A stretch of DNA of 64,000 nucleotides from Pseudomonas libanensis (GTDB lineage: Bacteria; Pseudomonadota; Gammaproteobacteria; Pseudomonadales; Pseudomonadaceae). Below are positions 9,306 to 18,700 of this stretch, piece by piece. The notes beneath the pieces were generated by a model. That model did no database searches. It was given only the letters and a program-made list of their open reading frames with translations, and was not told where the DNA came from. Numbering within the stretch: the stretch's first letter is position 1; every line of letters starts with the position of its first letter. The position numbers and the translations under genes were made by a program. Where the stretch lies: NCBI RefSeq assembly GCF_001439685.1, contig NZ_JYLH01000005.1, positions 186,001 to 250,000 on the forward strand, read 5' to 3'.

Positions 9306-10114
9306 TGCTTGCCTGCCCGATTTGCAGCGCACCGCTCAACGCAGTGGACAATGGCGTGGCCTGCCCGGCCGGGCACCGTTTCGACCGCGCGCGCCAGGGT
9401 TACCTGAACCTGTTGCCGGTGCAGCACAAGAACAGCCGCGACCCGGGCGACAACCTGGCCATGGTCGAGGCACGCCGCGACTTCCTTAACGCCGGGCACT
9501 ATGCGCCAGTGGCCAGGCGCCTGGCCGAACTGGCCGCCGAGCGCGCACCGCAGCGCTGGGTGGACATTGGCTGCGGCGAGGGCTACTACACCGCGCAAAT
9601 CGCCCAGGCTCTGCCCGGTGCCGATGGCTATGCGCTGGATATCTCCAAGGAAGCGGTCAAGCGCGCCTGCAAACGCAGCCCGGCACTGACCTGGTTGATC
9701 GCCAGCATGGCCCGCGTGCCCTTGGCCGACGCCAGCTGCCAGTTCCTCGCCAGTGTGTTCAGCCCCCTGGACTGGCAAGAGGCCAAGCGCCTGCTCAGCC
9801 CCGGCGGCGGCTTGATGAAAGTCGGCCCCACCAGCGGCCATTTGATGGAACTGCGCGAACGCCTGTATGACGAAGTGCGCGAATACACCGACGACAAACA
9901 CCTGGCCCTGGTTCCGGACGGCATGAGCCTTGCGCACAGTGAAACCCTGGAGTTCACCCTGAGCCTGGCCGCCCCCAAGGACCGCGCCAACCTGCTGGCG
10001 ATGACGCCCCACGGCTGGCGCGCCAGTGCCGAGCGTCGCAGCGAGGTGATCGAGGCGGTTGAGCCGCTGCTGGTCACTGTGTCGATGCGCTACGATTATT
10101 TCGTGCTTCAATAA
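9305..10114 (+). CDS. rlmA: 23S rRNA (guanine-N1)-methyltransferase RlmA
   Basis: A 269-residue SAM-dependent methyltransferase for G745 of 23S rRNA (RrmA/RlmA). The N-terminus is a zinc-binding module with CPICSAPL and ACPAGHRFDRARQGYLNLLP, diagnostic of the family. The SAM loop is WVDIGCGEGYYT. It is coupled to dapE (TGATG). The dapE-rlmA order is the same as in P. aeruginosa. Confidence 0.93.
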   Translation: MLACPICSAPLNAVDNGVACPAGHRFDRARQGYLNLLPVQHKNSRDPGDNLAMVEARRDFLNAGHYAPVARRLAELAAERAPQRWVDIGCGEGYYTAQIAQALPGADGYALDISKEAVKRACKRSPALTWLIASMARVPLADASCQFLASVFSPLDWQEAKRLLSPGGGLMKVGPTSGHLMELRERLYDEVREYTDDKHLALVPDGMSLAHSETLEFTLSLAAPKDRANLLAMTPHGWRASAERRSEVIEAVEPLLVTVSMRYDYFVLQ

Positions 10115-10168
10115 CCGCCTTTCAAGCATCCGCGAATGGATTTTCGAATCCCGCAACGAGGAACATCC

Positions 10169-10546
10169 ATGCGCCAACCCGATATTGAGATTTACCTGAA
10201 AGACGCCGACGTCGATCACAAGGCCATCGCCGCCTGGCTCGGCGCCGCCCTGGGCCCGTGCACCGAGTGGGTCCAGAAAGGCCAGACCTACAAGTGCAAG
10301 GCCGGCAGCGTGCCGGTCACCTGGCTGCCGAAAGCCGTCGGCAAGTGGAACAGCCTGTACCTGGAAAGCGACCAGACCCCGTGGGAAGACGACATCGCCT
10401 GCGCCCGCGCTGCGTTCGCCGCGCTGAACGTCGAAGTGCGCTGTGCACCGGGGACGTGGGTTGAGGAGGAGGGTGAGGAAAGTGCCGACACCTGGATTCG
10501 CATCAGCGTAGACGGTGAAGAACAAATCACTTGGAAAACAGCCTGA
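10169..10546 (+). CDS. Conserved hypothetical protein (125 aa)
   Basis: A small soluble protein, acidic at its C-terminus, with many Trp residues (TEWVQKGQTYKCKAG, VTWLPKAVGKWNSLYLESDQ). No signal peptide or membrane segment is present and no catalytic motif is recognised. The ATG at 10169 is preferred over upstream in-frame starts because ACGAGGAAC sits 5-12 nt before it. It lies 54 bp after rlmA, in the place of a conserved unknown in P. aeruginosa, so a real Pseudomonas gene is likely. The function is unknown. Confidence 0.8.
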   Translation: MRQPDIEIYLKDADVDHKAIAAWLGAALGPCTEWVQKGQTYKCKAGSVPVTWLPKAVGKWNSLYLESDQTPWEDDIACARAAFAALNVEVRCAPGTWVEEEGEESADTWIRISVDGEEQITWKTA

Positions 10547-10553
10547 CAGCGGA

Positions 10554-10673
10554 TTGCTAACCCAATCAATGTGGGAGCTGGCTTGCCTGCGATGCAGACA
10601 CCTTGGTCTATCAGTCAGACCACAGTGATGCTATCGCAGGCAAGCCAGCTCCCACAATTGATTGGGTTAGCAA
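10554..10673. repeat. REPIN nested inside a 16-bp flanking inverted repeat
   Basis: A REPIN (about 10570-10656) with the same REP units as at 4.3 kb. It is enclosed by a perfect extra inverted repeat, TTGCTAACCCAATCAA at 10554-10569 and its complement at 10658-10673. The full palindrome has arms of about 40 bp with one bulged base. It lies between the convergent 125-aa gene and the cold-shock gene, where it should act as a bidirectional terminator. Confidence 0.9.
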
Positions 10674-10683
10674 AACAAAGTTG

Positions 10684-10893
10684 TTACAGGCCCACCACAT
10701 CCTCCGCCTGCAAGCCCTTCTCACCCGTCACCACGGCATACTCCACCTGCTGGCCCTCGGCCAACGAACGGTGGCCTTCACCTCGAATGGCGCGATAGTG
10801 CACAAACACATCCTTGCCATCTTCACGCTGGATAAAGCCGTAGCCCTTTGCATCGTTGAACCACTTCACATTGCCGGTTTCGCGCGTTGCCAT
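10684..10893 (-). CDS. Cold-shock domain protein (CspA family)
   Basis: A 69-residue single cold-shock domain protein that binds single-stranded nucleic acid. [17 protein letters not shown] holds RNP1-like KGYGFI, and KDVFVHY is the RNP2-like strand. Compared with typical pseudomonad Csp proteins the middle is unusual ([16 protein letters not shown]), so it may be a divergent, non-cold-induced paralogue. AGTGGGAG upstream of the ATG at 10893 supports the start. It is divergent from plsB, with 180 bp between. In P. aeruginosa a csp gene occupies the same place near ndvB-dapE-rlmA. Confidence 0.93.
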   Translation of the reverse strand: MATRETGNVKWFNDAKGYGFIQREDGKDVFVHYRAIRGEGHRSLAEGQQVEYAVVTGEKGLQAEDVVGL

Positions 10894-11073
10894 CAGTTCA
10901 CTCCCACTTGGTTTTTATTGTTGAGTCGTTGCATTGAACTGCCGAGTATAAGACAGGCTCAAAAACCATCAACTCAAGTTTACATCGCTGCTTTTTTGCC
11001 GATTTTCGGCGAATACGGCACACTACCCGCCCGAGCGCCTGCTCGGTTTTTTTCCACTTGAAGCAGTTCGCCT

Positions 11074-13593
11074 ATGACCCGCTCCCCGTTCCGCCGTCTG
11101 GTGTTTGGCACCTTGCGCCGACTGTTGTACCTCTGGGTTCGCTCGGAGACGATCAACCAGTCGTCCCTAACCCTTAACCTGGACCGCAGCCGGCCGGTTT
11201 TCTACGTCCTGCAATCACCCTCCCTCACCGAGTTGGCCGTGGTCGATGCCGAGTGCACCAAGGCCGGCCTGCCGCGCCCGGTGCTGCCGGTCTCGGTGGG
11301 GCCGCTGCTGGAGCCCGCGGCGTTTTTCTACCTCACGCCGGATCCGGACTGGCTCGGCCGCCAGGACAAGCGCGGTACGCCGCCTGCCCTGACGCGCCTG
11401 GTCAACACCCTCACCGCGCACGCCGAAGAGAATGCACAAATCATTCCGGTCAGCGTGTTCTGGGGCCAATCCCCCGAAAGCGAGTCCAGCCCGTGGAAGC
11501 TGTTATTCGCCGATAGCTGGGCGGTCACCGGGCGCCTACGCCGGTTGTTGAGCATCCTGATCCTGGGGCGCAAGACCCGCGTGCAATTCTCCGCGCCCAT
11601 CAACCTGCGTGAATTGATCGAGCACAATAAAGGCCACGAACGCACCGTGCGCATGGCCCAGCGCATCCTGCGTGTGCACTTTCGTAACCTGAAGACGGCG
11701 GTGATCGGTCCCGATCTGTCCCACCGTCGTAATCTGGTGAAGGGCCTGGTCAATATGCCGCTGGTACGCCAAGCCATCCTGGATGAGGCCGAACGCGAAA
11801 AGATCTCCCCGGAAAAAGCCAAGGGCCTGGCTCTGCGCTATGGCAACGAGATTGCCTCGGACTACACCTATACCGCGATCCGCTTCCTGGAAGTGGTACT
11901 GAGCTGGTTCTGGAACAAGATCTACGACGGCATCAAGGTCAACAACATCGAAGGCGTGCAGAAGGTCGCCCAAGGCTACGAGGTGATCTACGTACCTTGC
12001 CACCGCAGCCATATCGACTACCTGCTGCTGTCTTACCTGCTGTTCAAGAATGGCCTGACCCCGCCGCACATCGCCGCCGGGATCAACCTCAACATGCCGG
12101 TGATCGGCAGCCTGCTGCGCCGTGGCGGGGCGTTTTTCATGCGCCGCACCTTCAAGGGCAACCCGCTGTACACCTCAGTGTTCAATGAATACCTGCATAC
12201 CCTGTTCACCAAGGGTTTCCCGGTGGAGTATTTCGTCGAAGGCGGCCGTTCGCGCACTGGGCGCATGCTGCAACCGAAAACCGGGATGCTGGCGATTACC
12301 CTGCGCAGCTTCCTGCGCTCCTCGCGCATGCCGATCGTGTTCGTGCCGGTGTATATCGGCTATGAGCGTGTGCTCGAAGGCCGCACCTACCTGGGCGAAC
12401 TGCGTGGCGCGAGCAAGAAGAAAGAATCGATCTTCGATATTTTCAAAGTGGTCGGCGCCCTCAAGCAGCGCTTTGGCCAAGTGGCGGTCAACTTTGGCGA
12501 ACCGATCAAGCTGGCCGAATTCCTCGACGCCGAGCAACCGGATTGGCGCGCCCAGGAACTGGGCCCGAACTACAAGCCGGCCTGGCTCAACGAAACCACC
12601 AACCGCCTCGGCGAGCAGGTGGCGCGGCACTTGAACGAAGCTGCAGCGATCAACCCGGTGAACCTGGTGGCCCTGGCACTGCTGTCGACCACCCGCCTGG
12701 CCCTGGATGAGCAAGCCATGGCGCGCCAGTTGGACCTGTACCTGGCGCTGTTGCGCCGCGTGCCCTACTCGCCCCATACCACCCTGCCGGAAGGCGATGG
12801 CCTGGCGCTGATCAAGCACGTCAAGGACATGAAGCTGCTGTCGGAACAGAGCGACGCCCTGGGCAAGATCGTCTACCTGGACGAACAGAACGCCGTCCTG
12901 ATGACCTACTACCGCAACAACGTGCTGCACATTTTTGCCCTGCCGGCGTTGCTCGCGAGCTTCTTCCAGAGCAGCTCGCGGATGAGCCGCGAACAGATCC
13001 TGCGCTACACCCGCGCACTCTACCCGTACCTGCAATCGGAGCTGTTCATCCGCTGGTCGCTGGAGGAGTTGGACACAGTGGTCGACCAATGGCTGGACGC
13101 GTTCGTCGAACAAGGCCTGCTGCGCTTCGAAAACAACGTGTACCTGCGCCCGGCCCCGAGTTCGAGGCAGTTTGTGCTGCTGACGCTACTGTCCAAGAGC
13201 ATCGCCCAGACCCTGCAGCGCTTCTACATGGCGATCTCGCTGCTACTCAACAGTGGCCAGAACAGCATCAGCGCCGAAGAGTTGGAAGACCTGTGCACGA
13301 TCATGGCCCAGCGCCTGTCGATCCTGCACGGCCTCAACGCCCCGGAATTCTTCGACAAGAGTCTTTTCCGACATTTCATCCAGACGTTGCTGGAGCAAGA
13401 TGTGCTGCGCCGCGATGAAGCGGGCAAACTGAGCTATCACGACCTGCTTGGCGAGCTGGCCGAAGGCGCGGCGAAACGCGTGCTGCCGGCCGATATCCGC
13501 CTGTCGATCCGCCAGGTCGCCTTGCACCGCGTGGATGGCGCCGCCGAGACACCGGCCGAAGCGGATGCGGTGCCCCCTACAGAAAGCCGCTAG
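11074..13593 (+). CDS. plsB: Glycerol-3-phosphate 1-O-acyltransferase
   Basis: An 839-residue inner-membrane-associated acyltransferase that makes 1-acyl-glycerol-3-phosphate, the first step of phospholipid synthesis. The catalytic H(X)4D is [11 protein letters not shown] (His310, Asp315). The other acyltransferase blocks are [26 protein letters not shown] and [12 protein letters not shown]. Length matches the large PlsB family. The start at 11074 has a weak ribosome site (GAAGCAG). It probably leads an operon with the two downstream exported proteins. Confidence 0.95.
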   Translation: MTRSPFRRLVFGTLRRLLYLWVRSETINQSSLTLNLDRSRPVFYVLQSPSLTELAVVDAECTKAGLPRPVLPVSVGPLLEPAAFFYLTPDPDWLGRQDKRGTPPALTRLVNTLTAHAEENAQIIPVSVFWGQSPESESSPWKLLFADSWAVTGRLRRLLSILILGRKTRVQFSAPINLRELIEHNKGHERTVRMAQRILRVHFRNLKTAVIGPDLSHRRNLVKGLVNMPLVRQAILDEAEREKISPEKAKGLALRYGNEIASDYTYTAIRFLEVVLSWFWNKIYDGIKVNNIEGVQKVAQGYEVIYVPCHRSHIDYLLLSYLLFKNGLTPPHIAAGINLNMPVIGSLLRRGGAFFMRRTFKGNPLYTSVFNEYLHTLFTKGFPVEYFVEGGRSRTGRMLQPKTGMLAITLRSFLRSSRMPIVFVPVYIGYERVLEGRTYLGELRGASKKKESIFDIFKVVGALKQRFGQVAVNFGEPIKLAEFLDAEQPDWRAQELGPNYKPAWLNETTNRLGEQVARHLNEAAAINPVNLVALALLSTTRLALDEQAMARQLDLYLALLRRVPYSPHTTLPEGDGLALIKHVKDMKLLSEQSDALGKIVYLDEQNAVLMTYYRNNVLHIFALPALLASFFQSSSRMSREQILRYTRALYPYLQSELFIRWSLEELDTVVDQWLDAFVEQGLLRFENNVYLRPAPSSRQFVLLTLLSKSIAQTLQRFYMAISLLLNSGQNSISAEELEDLCTIMAQRLSILHGLNAPEFFDKSLFRHFIQTLLEQDVLRRDEAGKLSYHDLLGELAEGAAKRVLPADIRLSIRQVALHRVDGAAETPAEADAVPPTESR

Positions 13594-13644
13594 ATTGACT
13601 GAGGCGCCGGGCGGATTCCGGCGCCGTTGAAAAGGAGCTGCACC

Positions 13645-14046
13645 ATGAAAAAGATCATCCTCCTTGGCCTGACAGCCCTGCTCGGAGCCTGCCACTCGAT
13701 GACGCCAACCCCGAAGGCCAGCCTCGACGGCGAAGTGTTCTACCTGCAACGCATTGCCTTGCCGCCTGCCGCCACACTGAGCGTCAGCCTGCAAGACGTG
13801 TCCCTGATGGACGCTCCGGCCGTGACCCTCGCCGAACAGAAAGGCCCGGTCAAAGGCCAGGTGCCGCTGCCGTTTCACCTGAGCTATGACCCGGCCCAGG
13901 TCAAGCCCGGCCACACCTACTCGGTGAGCGCTCGCATCGAGCTGGACGGCAAGCTACTGTTTATCACCACCGAGCGGCACGCCGTGCAGCTCAATGGCCA
14001 GGATCCCCAACCGCTGCGCCTGCGGGTTGATGCGGTCGCACGCTGA
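13645..14046 (+). CDS. YbaY-family lipoprotein
   Basis: A 133-residue predicted lipoprotein. MKKIILLGLTALLGACHS is a signal peptide with lipobox LGAC, giving a lipid-modified Cys at residue 16. The remainder (EVFYLQRIALPPAATLSVSL through VSARIELDGKLLFITTERH) is the beta-sandwich of the YbaY/type III secretion-pilotin-like family. The ATG at 13645 follows AAAGGAG and is preferred to an upstream in-frame start. It lies 51 bp after plsB. The precise role is unknown. Confidence 0.87.
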   Translation: MKKIILLGLTALLGACHSMTPTPKASLDGEVFYLQRIALPPAATLSVSLQDVSLMDAPAVTLAEQKGPVKGQVPLPFHLSYDPAQVKPGHTYSVSARIELDGKLLFITTERHAVQLNGQDPQPLRLRVDAVAR

Positions 14047-14073
14047 TCATTCCCACGTCATAAGGAAGCGCCC

Positions 14074-14763
14074 ATGCTTCGTAAAACTCTTCGCCTTACC
14101 GCCCTGTGCGCCGGACTGATGTTCGGTGCCAACGCCATGGCCCTGGATCTCGGTAGCCTGTCCCAGGGCGACGCCAGCGGTGGCCTCAAGGATGCCCTGA
14201 CTCAGGGTGCGCAGATCGCCGTGAAGCAACTGGGTAAACCCGGTGGTTTCAGCGACAACCCGCAAGTGAAAATCGGCCTGCCGGGCAAGCTCGGCAAAGT
14301 CGCCGACAAGCTGAAAATGTTTGGCATGGGTGACCAGGTCACGCAGCTGGAAACCAGCATGAACGCGGCGGCTGAAACCGCCGTGACCCAGGCCCAGCCG
14401 ATTCTGGTCAACGCCGTGAAGAAGATGAGTGTGACCGACGCCAAGGGCATCCTCAGCGGTGGCCAGGACTCCGCCACTCAATACCTGAACAAAAGCAGCC
14501 GAGAGGAAATCCGCGCCAAGTTCCTGCCCATCGTCAAAGCCGCCACCGACAAGGTCGGCGTGGCCCAGCAGTACAACGCCCTGGCCGGCAAGGCCGCAGC
14601 TTTCGGCGCCGTGGATGCCAAGAGCGCCAACGTTGAAAACTACGTGACCGAGCAAGCCCTGGATGGTTTGTTCAAAATGATTGCGCAACAGGAAGAGACT
14701 ATTCGCAAGAACCCGGCTTCTGCAGCCACCAGTCTGGCGAAAAAGGTGTTTGGGGCGCTGTGA
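14074..14763 (+). CDS. DUF4197 family exported protein
   Basis: A 229-residue protein with a cleavable signal peptide (LTALCAGLMFGANAMALD, cleavage near residue 23). The rest matches the DUF4197 pattern: LKDALTQGAQIAVKQLG, VKIGLPGKLGKVADKL, and an Ala-rich helical C-terminus ending KKVFGAL. It is probably periplasmic. AAGGAAG upstream supports the ATG at 14074. It is the last gene of the plsB run and is followed by a strong terminator. No biochemical function is known for the family. Confidence 0.88.
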   Translation: MLRKTLRLTALCAGLMFGANAMALDLGSLSQGDASGGLKDALTQGAQIAVKQLGKPGGFSDNPQVKIGLPGKLGKVADKLKMFGMGDQVTQLETSMNAAAETAVTQAQPILVNAVKKMSVTDAKGILSGGQDSATQYLNKSSREEIRAKFLPIVKAATDKVGVAQQYNALAGKAAAFGAVDAKSANVENYVTEQALDGLFKMIAQQEETIRKNPASAATSLAKKVFGAL

Positions 14764-14785
14764 CCCTCAACTGCACCTGTTTACC

Positions 14786-14826
14786 ACTGCGCCAAGGCCG
14801 CTTCTTACGGCCTTGGCGCAGTTGTT
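14786..14826 (+). terminator. Strong terminator after the plsB operon
   Basis: A perfect 15-bp stem (ACTGCGCCAAGGCCG and its complement at 14808-14822) with a 7-nt loop is followed by TGTTT. Confidence 0.88.
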
Positions 14827-14848
14827 TCAGGTAACGCCTACTAATGGC

Positions 14849-15085
14849 TCAACGAAAAAGCGGGTACAAGGGTCTGTGGGGCGAGTGATAGCCGCTGACC
14901 GGTAGGTGATGCTGGTACGTCGTCAGGGGTCGGGTGTGGCTGAAGTGGGGACGGTGATGGCCCGAAGCCCCTTCATCAGGCCTGTAGGGTCGGGTGGTGC
15001 CAACGTCATCACGAGGAAAATGATTACCTAGCAAAGCCCCGAGAAACGCCCCTTTGAAAGCTGCAATGGCATTAAAAAACGACAT
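14849..15085 (-). CDS. Small unknown protein, possible HrpL-regulon member
   Basis: A 78-residue frame starting MSFFNAIAAFKGAFLGALLG, then a His/Pro/Arg/Tyr-rich tail. No family is recognised. The ATG at 15085 is chosen because GGAG lies 7 nt upstream; the frame is open to 15163 but that start has no ribosome site. The hydrophobic Gly-containing N-terminus resembles that of the gene at 15364-15600 (MLLQALGNFYTGIGMLLGGG). A degenerate hrp box lies 82 bp upstream. Composition differs from the surrounding housekeeping genes. It is probably an accessory gene coordinated with its neighbour. Confidence 0.5.
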   Translation of the reverse strand: MSFFNAIAAFKGAFLGALLGNHFPRDDVGTTRPYRPDEGASGHHRPHFSHTRPLTTYQHHLPVSGYHSPHRPLYPLFR

Positions 15086-15155
15086 GTAGAACTCCATATA
15101 CTCATTGAAAACGACCTGGCCGCCAGATGGCGATGCCAAGTCTTCTGCCTGTCCA

Positions 15156-15363
15156 TCAGGCATTTCTGAGTCGGGGAAACAGGCGCAGGCGTTCCAACTG
15201 AGCTGCGGGGGTTTGCATCAGCATGTGAATCAGAGCGCTGGGATCAATGAATAACCAGCCAACAGCCTGGGCCTTGGAGCATTGCTTGACCGTAAACGGC
15301 AAACACTTCGCGGGGCGCGAAGTGTTTGCGCTTACCCAACGACAAAAAGTGACAAAGGCTCAC
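15156..15363 (-). other. Spacer with gene-like remnant and hairpin
   Basis: No confident gene. A reverse-strand frame is open from beyond 15342 to a TGA at 15156-15158 and includes GWLFIDPSALIHMLMQTPAA and QLERLRLFPRLRNA, but it has no credible start or ribosome site. It may be a decayed gene or a repeat-associated frame. A perfect 14-bp inverted repeat with a GGG loop lies at 15299-15329 and could terminate the 15364-15600 gene. Confidence 0.4.
15167..15195 (-). promoter_or_regulatory. Degenerate hrp box candidate
   Basis: Read on the minus strand: GGAACG, 16 nt, CGACTCA. Compared with GGAACC-N15/16-CCACNNA there are two mismatches. It lies 82 bp upstream of the ATG at 15085, much like the perfect box 85 bp upstream of the neighbouring gene. 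It is weak alone and supported only by context. Confidence 0.3.
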
Positions 15364-15600
15364 TCAATGCACTGGGCGTCCCAATTGGGTGTTGCTATTG
15401 GCATTGGAATTGGCGTTGGCAATGCTGTTGTTGATTGTGATATTGCCCTTAGGCTGTGAATGATCATATTTGAAGGACGCGAGCGCCTCAGTCAGCTCGC
15501 GCCGGCTGACTGAGTCATGATGCAAATGTTTTTGAGGTAGCCCCCCTCCCAGCAGCATGCCGATCCCGGTATAAAAGTTACCCAATGCTTGTAGTAGCAT
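15364..15600 (-). CDS. Small HrpL-regulated protein of unknown function
   Basis: A 78-residue protein with a Gly-rich hydrophobic N-terminus (MLLQALGNFYTGIGMLLGGG), a polar charged middle (HDSVSRRELTEALASFKYDH) and an Asn/Ser-rich tail (SIANANSNANSNTQLGRPVH). It contains no cysteine and no recognised domain. GAGGTGG ends 7 nt before the ATG at 15600. A perfect hrp box lies 85 bp upstream, so transcription by the type III secretion sigma factor HrpL is expected. The N/S-rich composition and small size would suit a type III-secreted helper or effector, but that is inference. Confidence 0.68.
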   Translation of the reverse strand: MLLQALGNFYTGIGMLLGGGLPQKHLHHDSVSRRELTEALASFKYDHSQPKGNITINNSIANANSNANSNTQLGRPVH

Positions 15601-15684
15601 CTCAGTTCCACCTCTATGAATGTTCTGGAAACTTGATCCTGGCGATTAAATCGACTGGATAAATACCTGCCTGACAGGTAACCA

Positions 15685-15712
15685 TATGTGGCAAGCGTGA
15701 AAAAAAGGTTCC
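15685..15712 (-). promoter_or_regulatory. Perfect hrp box (HrpL promoter)
   Basis: On the minus strand: GGAACC (15712-15707), 15 nt, CCACATA (15691-15685), an exact match to GGAACC-N15/16-CCACNNA. It reads toward the small gene at 15364-15600. The spacer ends CGCTTG, nearly as in the box at 32.3 kb. Confidence 0.82.
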
Positions 15713-15740
15713 CGCCCGGCTTACCAAAACATTCGCAGAT

Positions 15741-18700
15741 TTACACCCCATCCTTCCTGATTCTGAACCATGCCGCGTAGAGCGCCGGCAAGAACAACAG
15801 TGTCAACGCCGTCGCCACAATCAATCCGCCCATGATCGCCACGGCCATCGGCCCGAAGAACACGCTACGCGACAGCGGAATCATCGCCAGCACGGCCGCA
15901 AGGGCCGTCAGCACGATGGGCCGGAAGCGTCGGACGGTGGCTTCGATAATCGCCTGCCAGGGCGCCAGGCCGGCCTTGATGTCCTGCTCGATCTGGTCGA
16001 CCAGGATCACCGAGTTGCGCATGATCATCCCCGACAAGGCGATGGTGCCGAGCATGGCGACAAAACCGAAGGGTTGGCGGAATACCAGCAGAAACAGGGT
16101 GACGCCAATCAGCCCCAGCGGCGCAGTAAGGAAGACCATCGCCGTGCGTGAAAAGCTGCGCAACTGCAGCATCAGTAACGTCAGCACCACCACAATAAAC
16201 AGCGGCACGCCCGCCTTCACCGAGTTCTGCCCACGGGCGGAGTCTTCAACCGTGCCACCCACGTCCAGCAGGTAGCCGTCCGGCAGTTCGGCGCGCACCT
16301 GTGCGAGGGTCGGCAGGATCTGCTGGACCAGTGTCGCCGGTTGTTCCTTGCCGTAGATATCGGCGCGCACGGTCACCGTCGGCAGGCGGTTGCGGTGCCA
16401 GATAATGCCCTCTTCAAAACCATACTCGAGGGTGGCGATTTGCGAGAGCGCCACGCTTTTACCATTGTCGGTAGGCACCGCCAGGCTTGGCAGCAGCGAC
16501 AACTCGGTACGCTCATGGACAGTGCCGCGCAGGAGGATTTCGATCAGTTCATTGTCCTCCCGGTATTGGCTGACACTGGAACCGGTCAAGGAACTCTGCA
16601 GGAATTTCGACAGGTTGGCGGTGCTCACGCCGAGGGCACGCGCACGGTCCTGGTCGATGTTCAGGTAGACGATTTTGCTCGGTTCTTCCCAATCCAGGTG
16701 TACGTTGACCACATGGGCGTTTTCGCGAACCTTGGCCGCCACTTTGCGGGCCAGGGCGCGAACTTCTTCAATGTGCTCGCCAGTCACGCGAAATTGCACC
16801 GGGTAACCCACGGGCGGGCCGTTCTCCAGGCGGGTGACCCGCGAGCGCAGGTCGGGGAATTGCTCGTTGAGGGTTTCGATCAGCCAGGTGCGCAGGCTTT
16901 CACGTTCCTCAATGGTGTTAGCCAGCACCACGAATTGCGCAAAGCTGGCGGCCGGCAATTGCTGGTCCAAAGGCAGGTAAAAGCGCGGCGAACCTGTGCC
17001 CACATAAGCCACGTAGTTATTGATGCCGGCGTGCTCCTTGAGCAACGACTCCAGGCGCTTGACCTGGTCGGCGGTGTTGCTCAGGGAGGCGCCTTCGGCC
17101 AATTTCAGATCGACCATCAGCTCCAGGCGCCCGGAGGCCGGGAAGAACTGTTGTGGCACGAAGCGGAACAACGCAACCGAGCCGATGAACAGCAGCAAGG
17201 TCAGGACGATGACCGTCTTACGCCGACGTACGCACCACTCCACCAAACGTCTTACGCGCTGGTAGAAAGGCGTGCCGTAGGGATCAGGACCATCGACGCC
17301 ATGCTTGGCCGCATGAATCTTTGCCAGGTCCGGCAAGAGCTTTTCGCCCAGGTAGGGTACAAACACCACGGCGGCTACCCAGGACGCCAGCAAGGCGATG
17401 GTCACCACCTGGAAGATCGAACGGGTGTATTCGCCAGTGCTCGATTGCGCGGTAGCAATCGGCAGGAAGCCCGCCGCCGTGATCAACGTACCGGTGAGCA
17501 TGGGGAACGCGGTGCTGGTCCAGGCGAAGCTGGCGGCCTTGAGGCGGTCGTAGCCCTGCTCCATTTTGATCGCCATCATTTCCACGGCGATGATCGCGTC
17601 ATCCACCAGCAAGCCCAGGGCCAGGACCAAGGCGCCGAGGGAAATCTTGTGCAGGCCGATGCCGAGGTAATACATGGTGGCAAAGGTCATCGCCAGTACC
17701 AGCGGAATCGCCAGCGCAACCACCATGCCGGTACGCACACCGAGGGAGAAAAAACTCACCAGCAATACAATCGCCAATGCCTCGGCCAGTACCTGGACAA
17801 ATTCGCCAACGCTGGTCTTCACCGCGGCCGGCTGGTCTGACACCTTGCGCAGCTCCATGCCTGCTGGAAGGTTCTTCTGCAAGCGTGCGAATTCACCTTC
17901 CAGGGCTTTGCCCAGTACCAGGATATCCCCACCGTCGCGCATGGCCACCGCCAGGCCGATGGCGTCTGCGCCCATATAACGCATGCGCGGTGCCGGAGGG
18001 TCATTGAAGCCACGGTGGATATCGGCCACATCACCGATGCGGAAGGTGCGATCCCCCACACGGATCGGGAAGTTGCGGATTTCCTCCACGGTTTTGAAAT
18101 TGCCCGATACCCGCAACTGCACGCGCTCGCTCGGGGTTTCAAAGAAACCGGCGGTCGAGACCGCATTTTGTTCCTGCAACGCCTGCTGTACCGCGGCCAA
18201 TGGCAACCCGAGGGTGGCGAGCTTGAGGTTGGACAGCTCGATCCAGATCTTCTCGTCCTGCAGGCCAAGCAGCTCGACCTTGCCCACGTCCGGTACCCGT
18301 TGCAGTTGAATCTGGATGCGGTCGGCGTAGTCCTTGAGCACGGCATAGTCAAAGCCGTCGCCGGTCAGCGCATAGATGTTGCCGAAAGTGGTGCCGAATT
18401 CATCGTTGAAAAACGGTCCCTGGATGTCAGGCGGCAAGGTCTGGCGGATGTCGCTGATTTTCTTGCGCACCTGGTACCACAGCTCAGGAATCCGTGCCGA
18501 AGGCATCGAATCGCGAGCCATGAAGGTCACCTGTGATTCACCGGGGCGCGAGAAGGACACGATGCGCTCGTACTCACCGGTCTCCATCAGTTTTTTCTCG
18601 ATGCGCTCGGTGACCTGGCGCGACACTTCCTGGGCCGTGGCACCGGGCCAGTTGGTCTTGATCACCATGGCCTTGAAGGTAAAGGGCGGGTCTTCGCTTT

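Noticed and set aside
15156..15342. Reverse frame with LFIDPSALIHMLMQTP as a real gene
   Set aside because: No start or ribosome site and it runs through a 14-bp hairpin; reported only as a possible remnant.
15247..15459. 70-codon plus-strand frame
   Set aside because: It overlaps the better-supported HrpL-controlled gene antisense and has no ribosome site.
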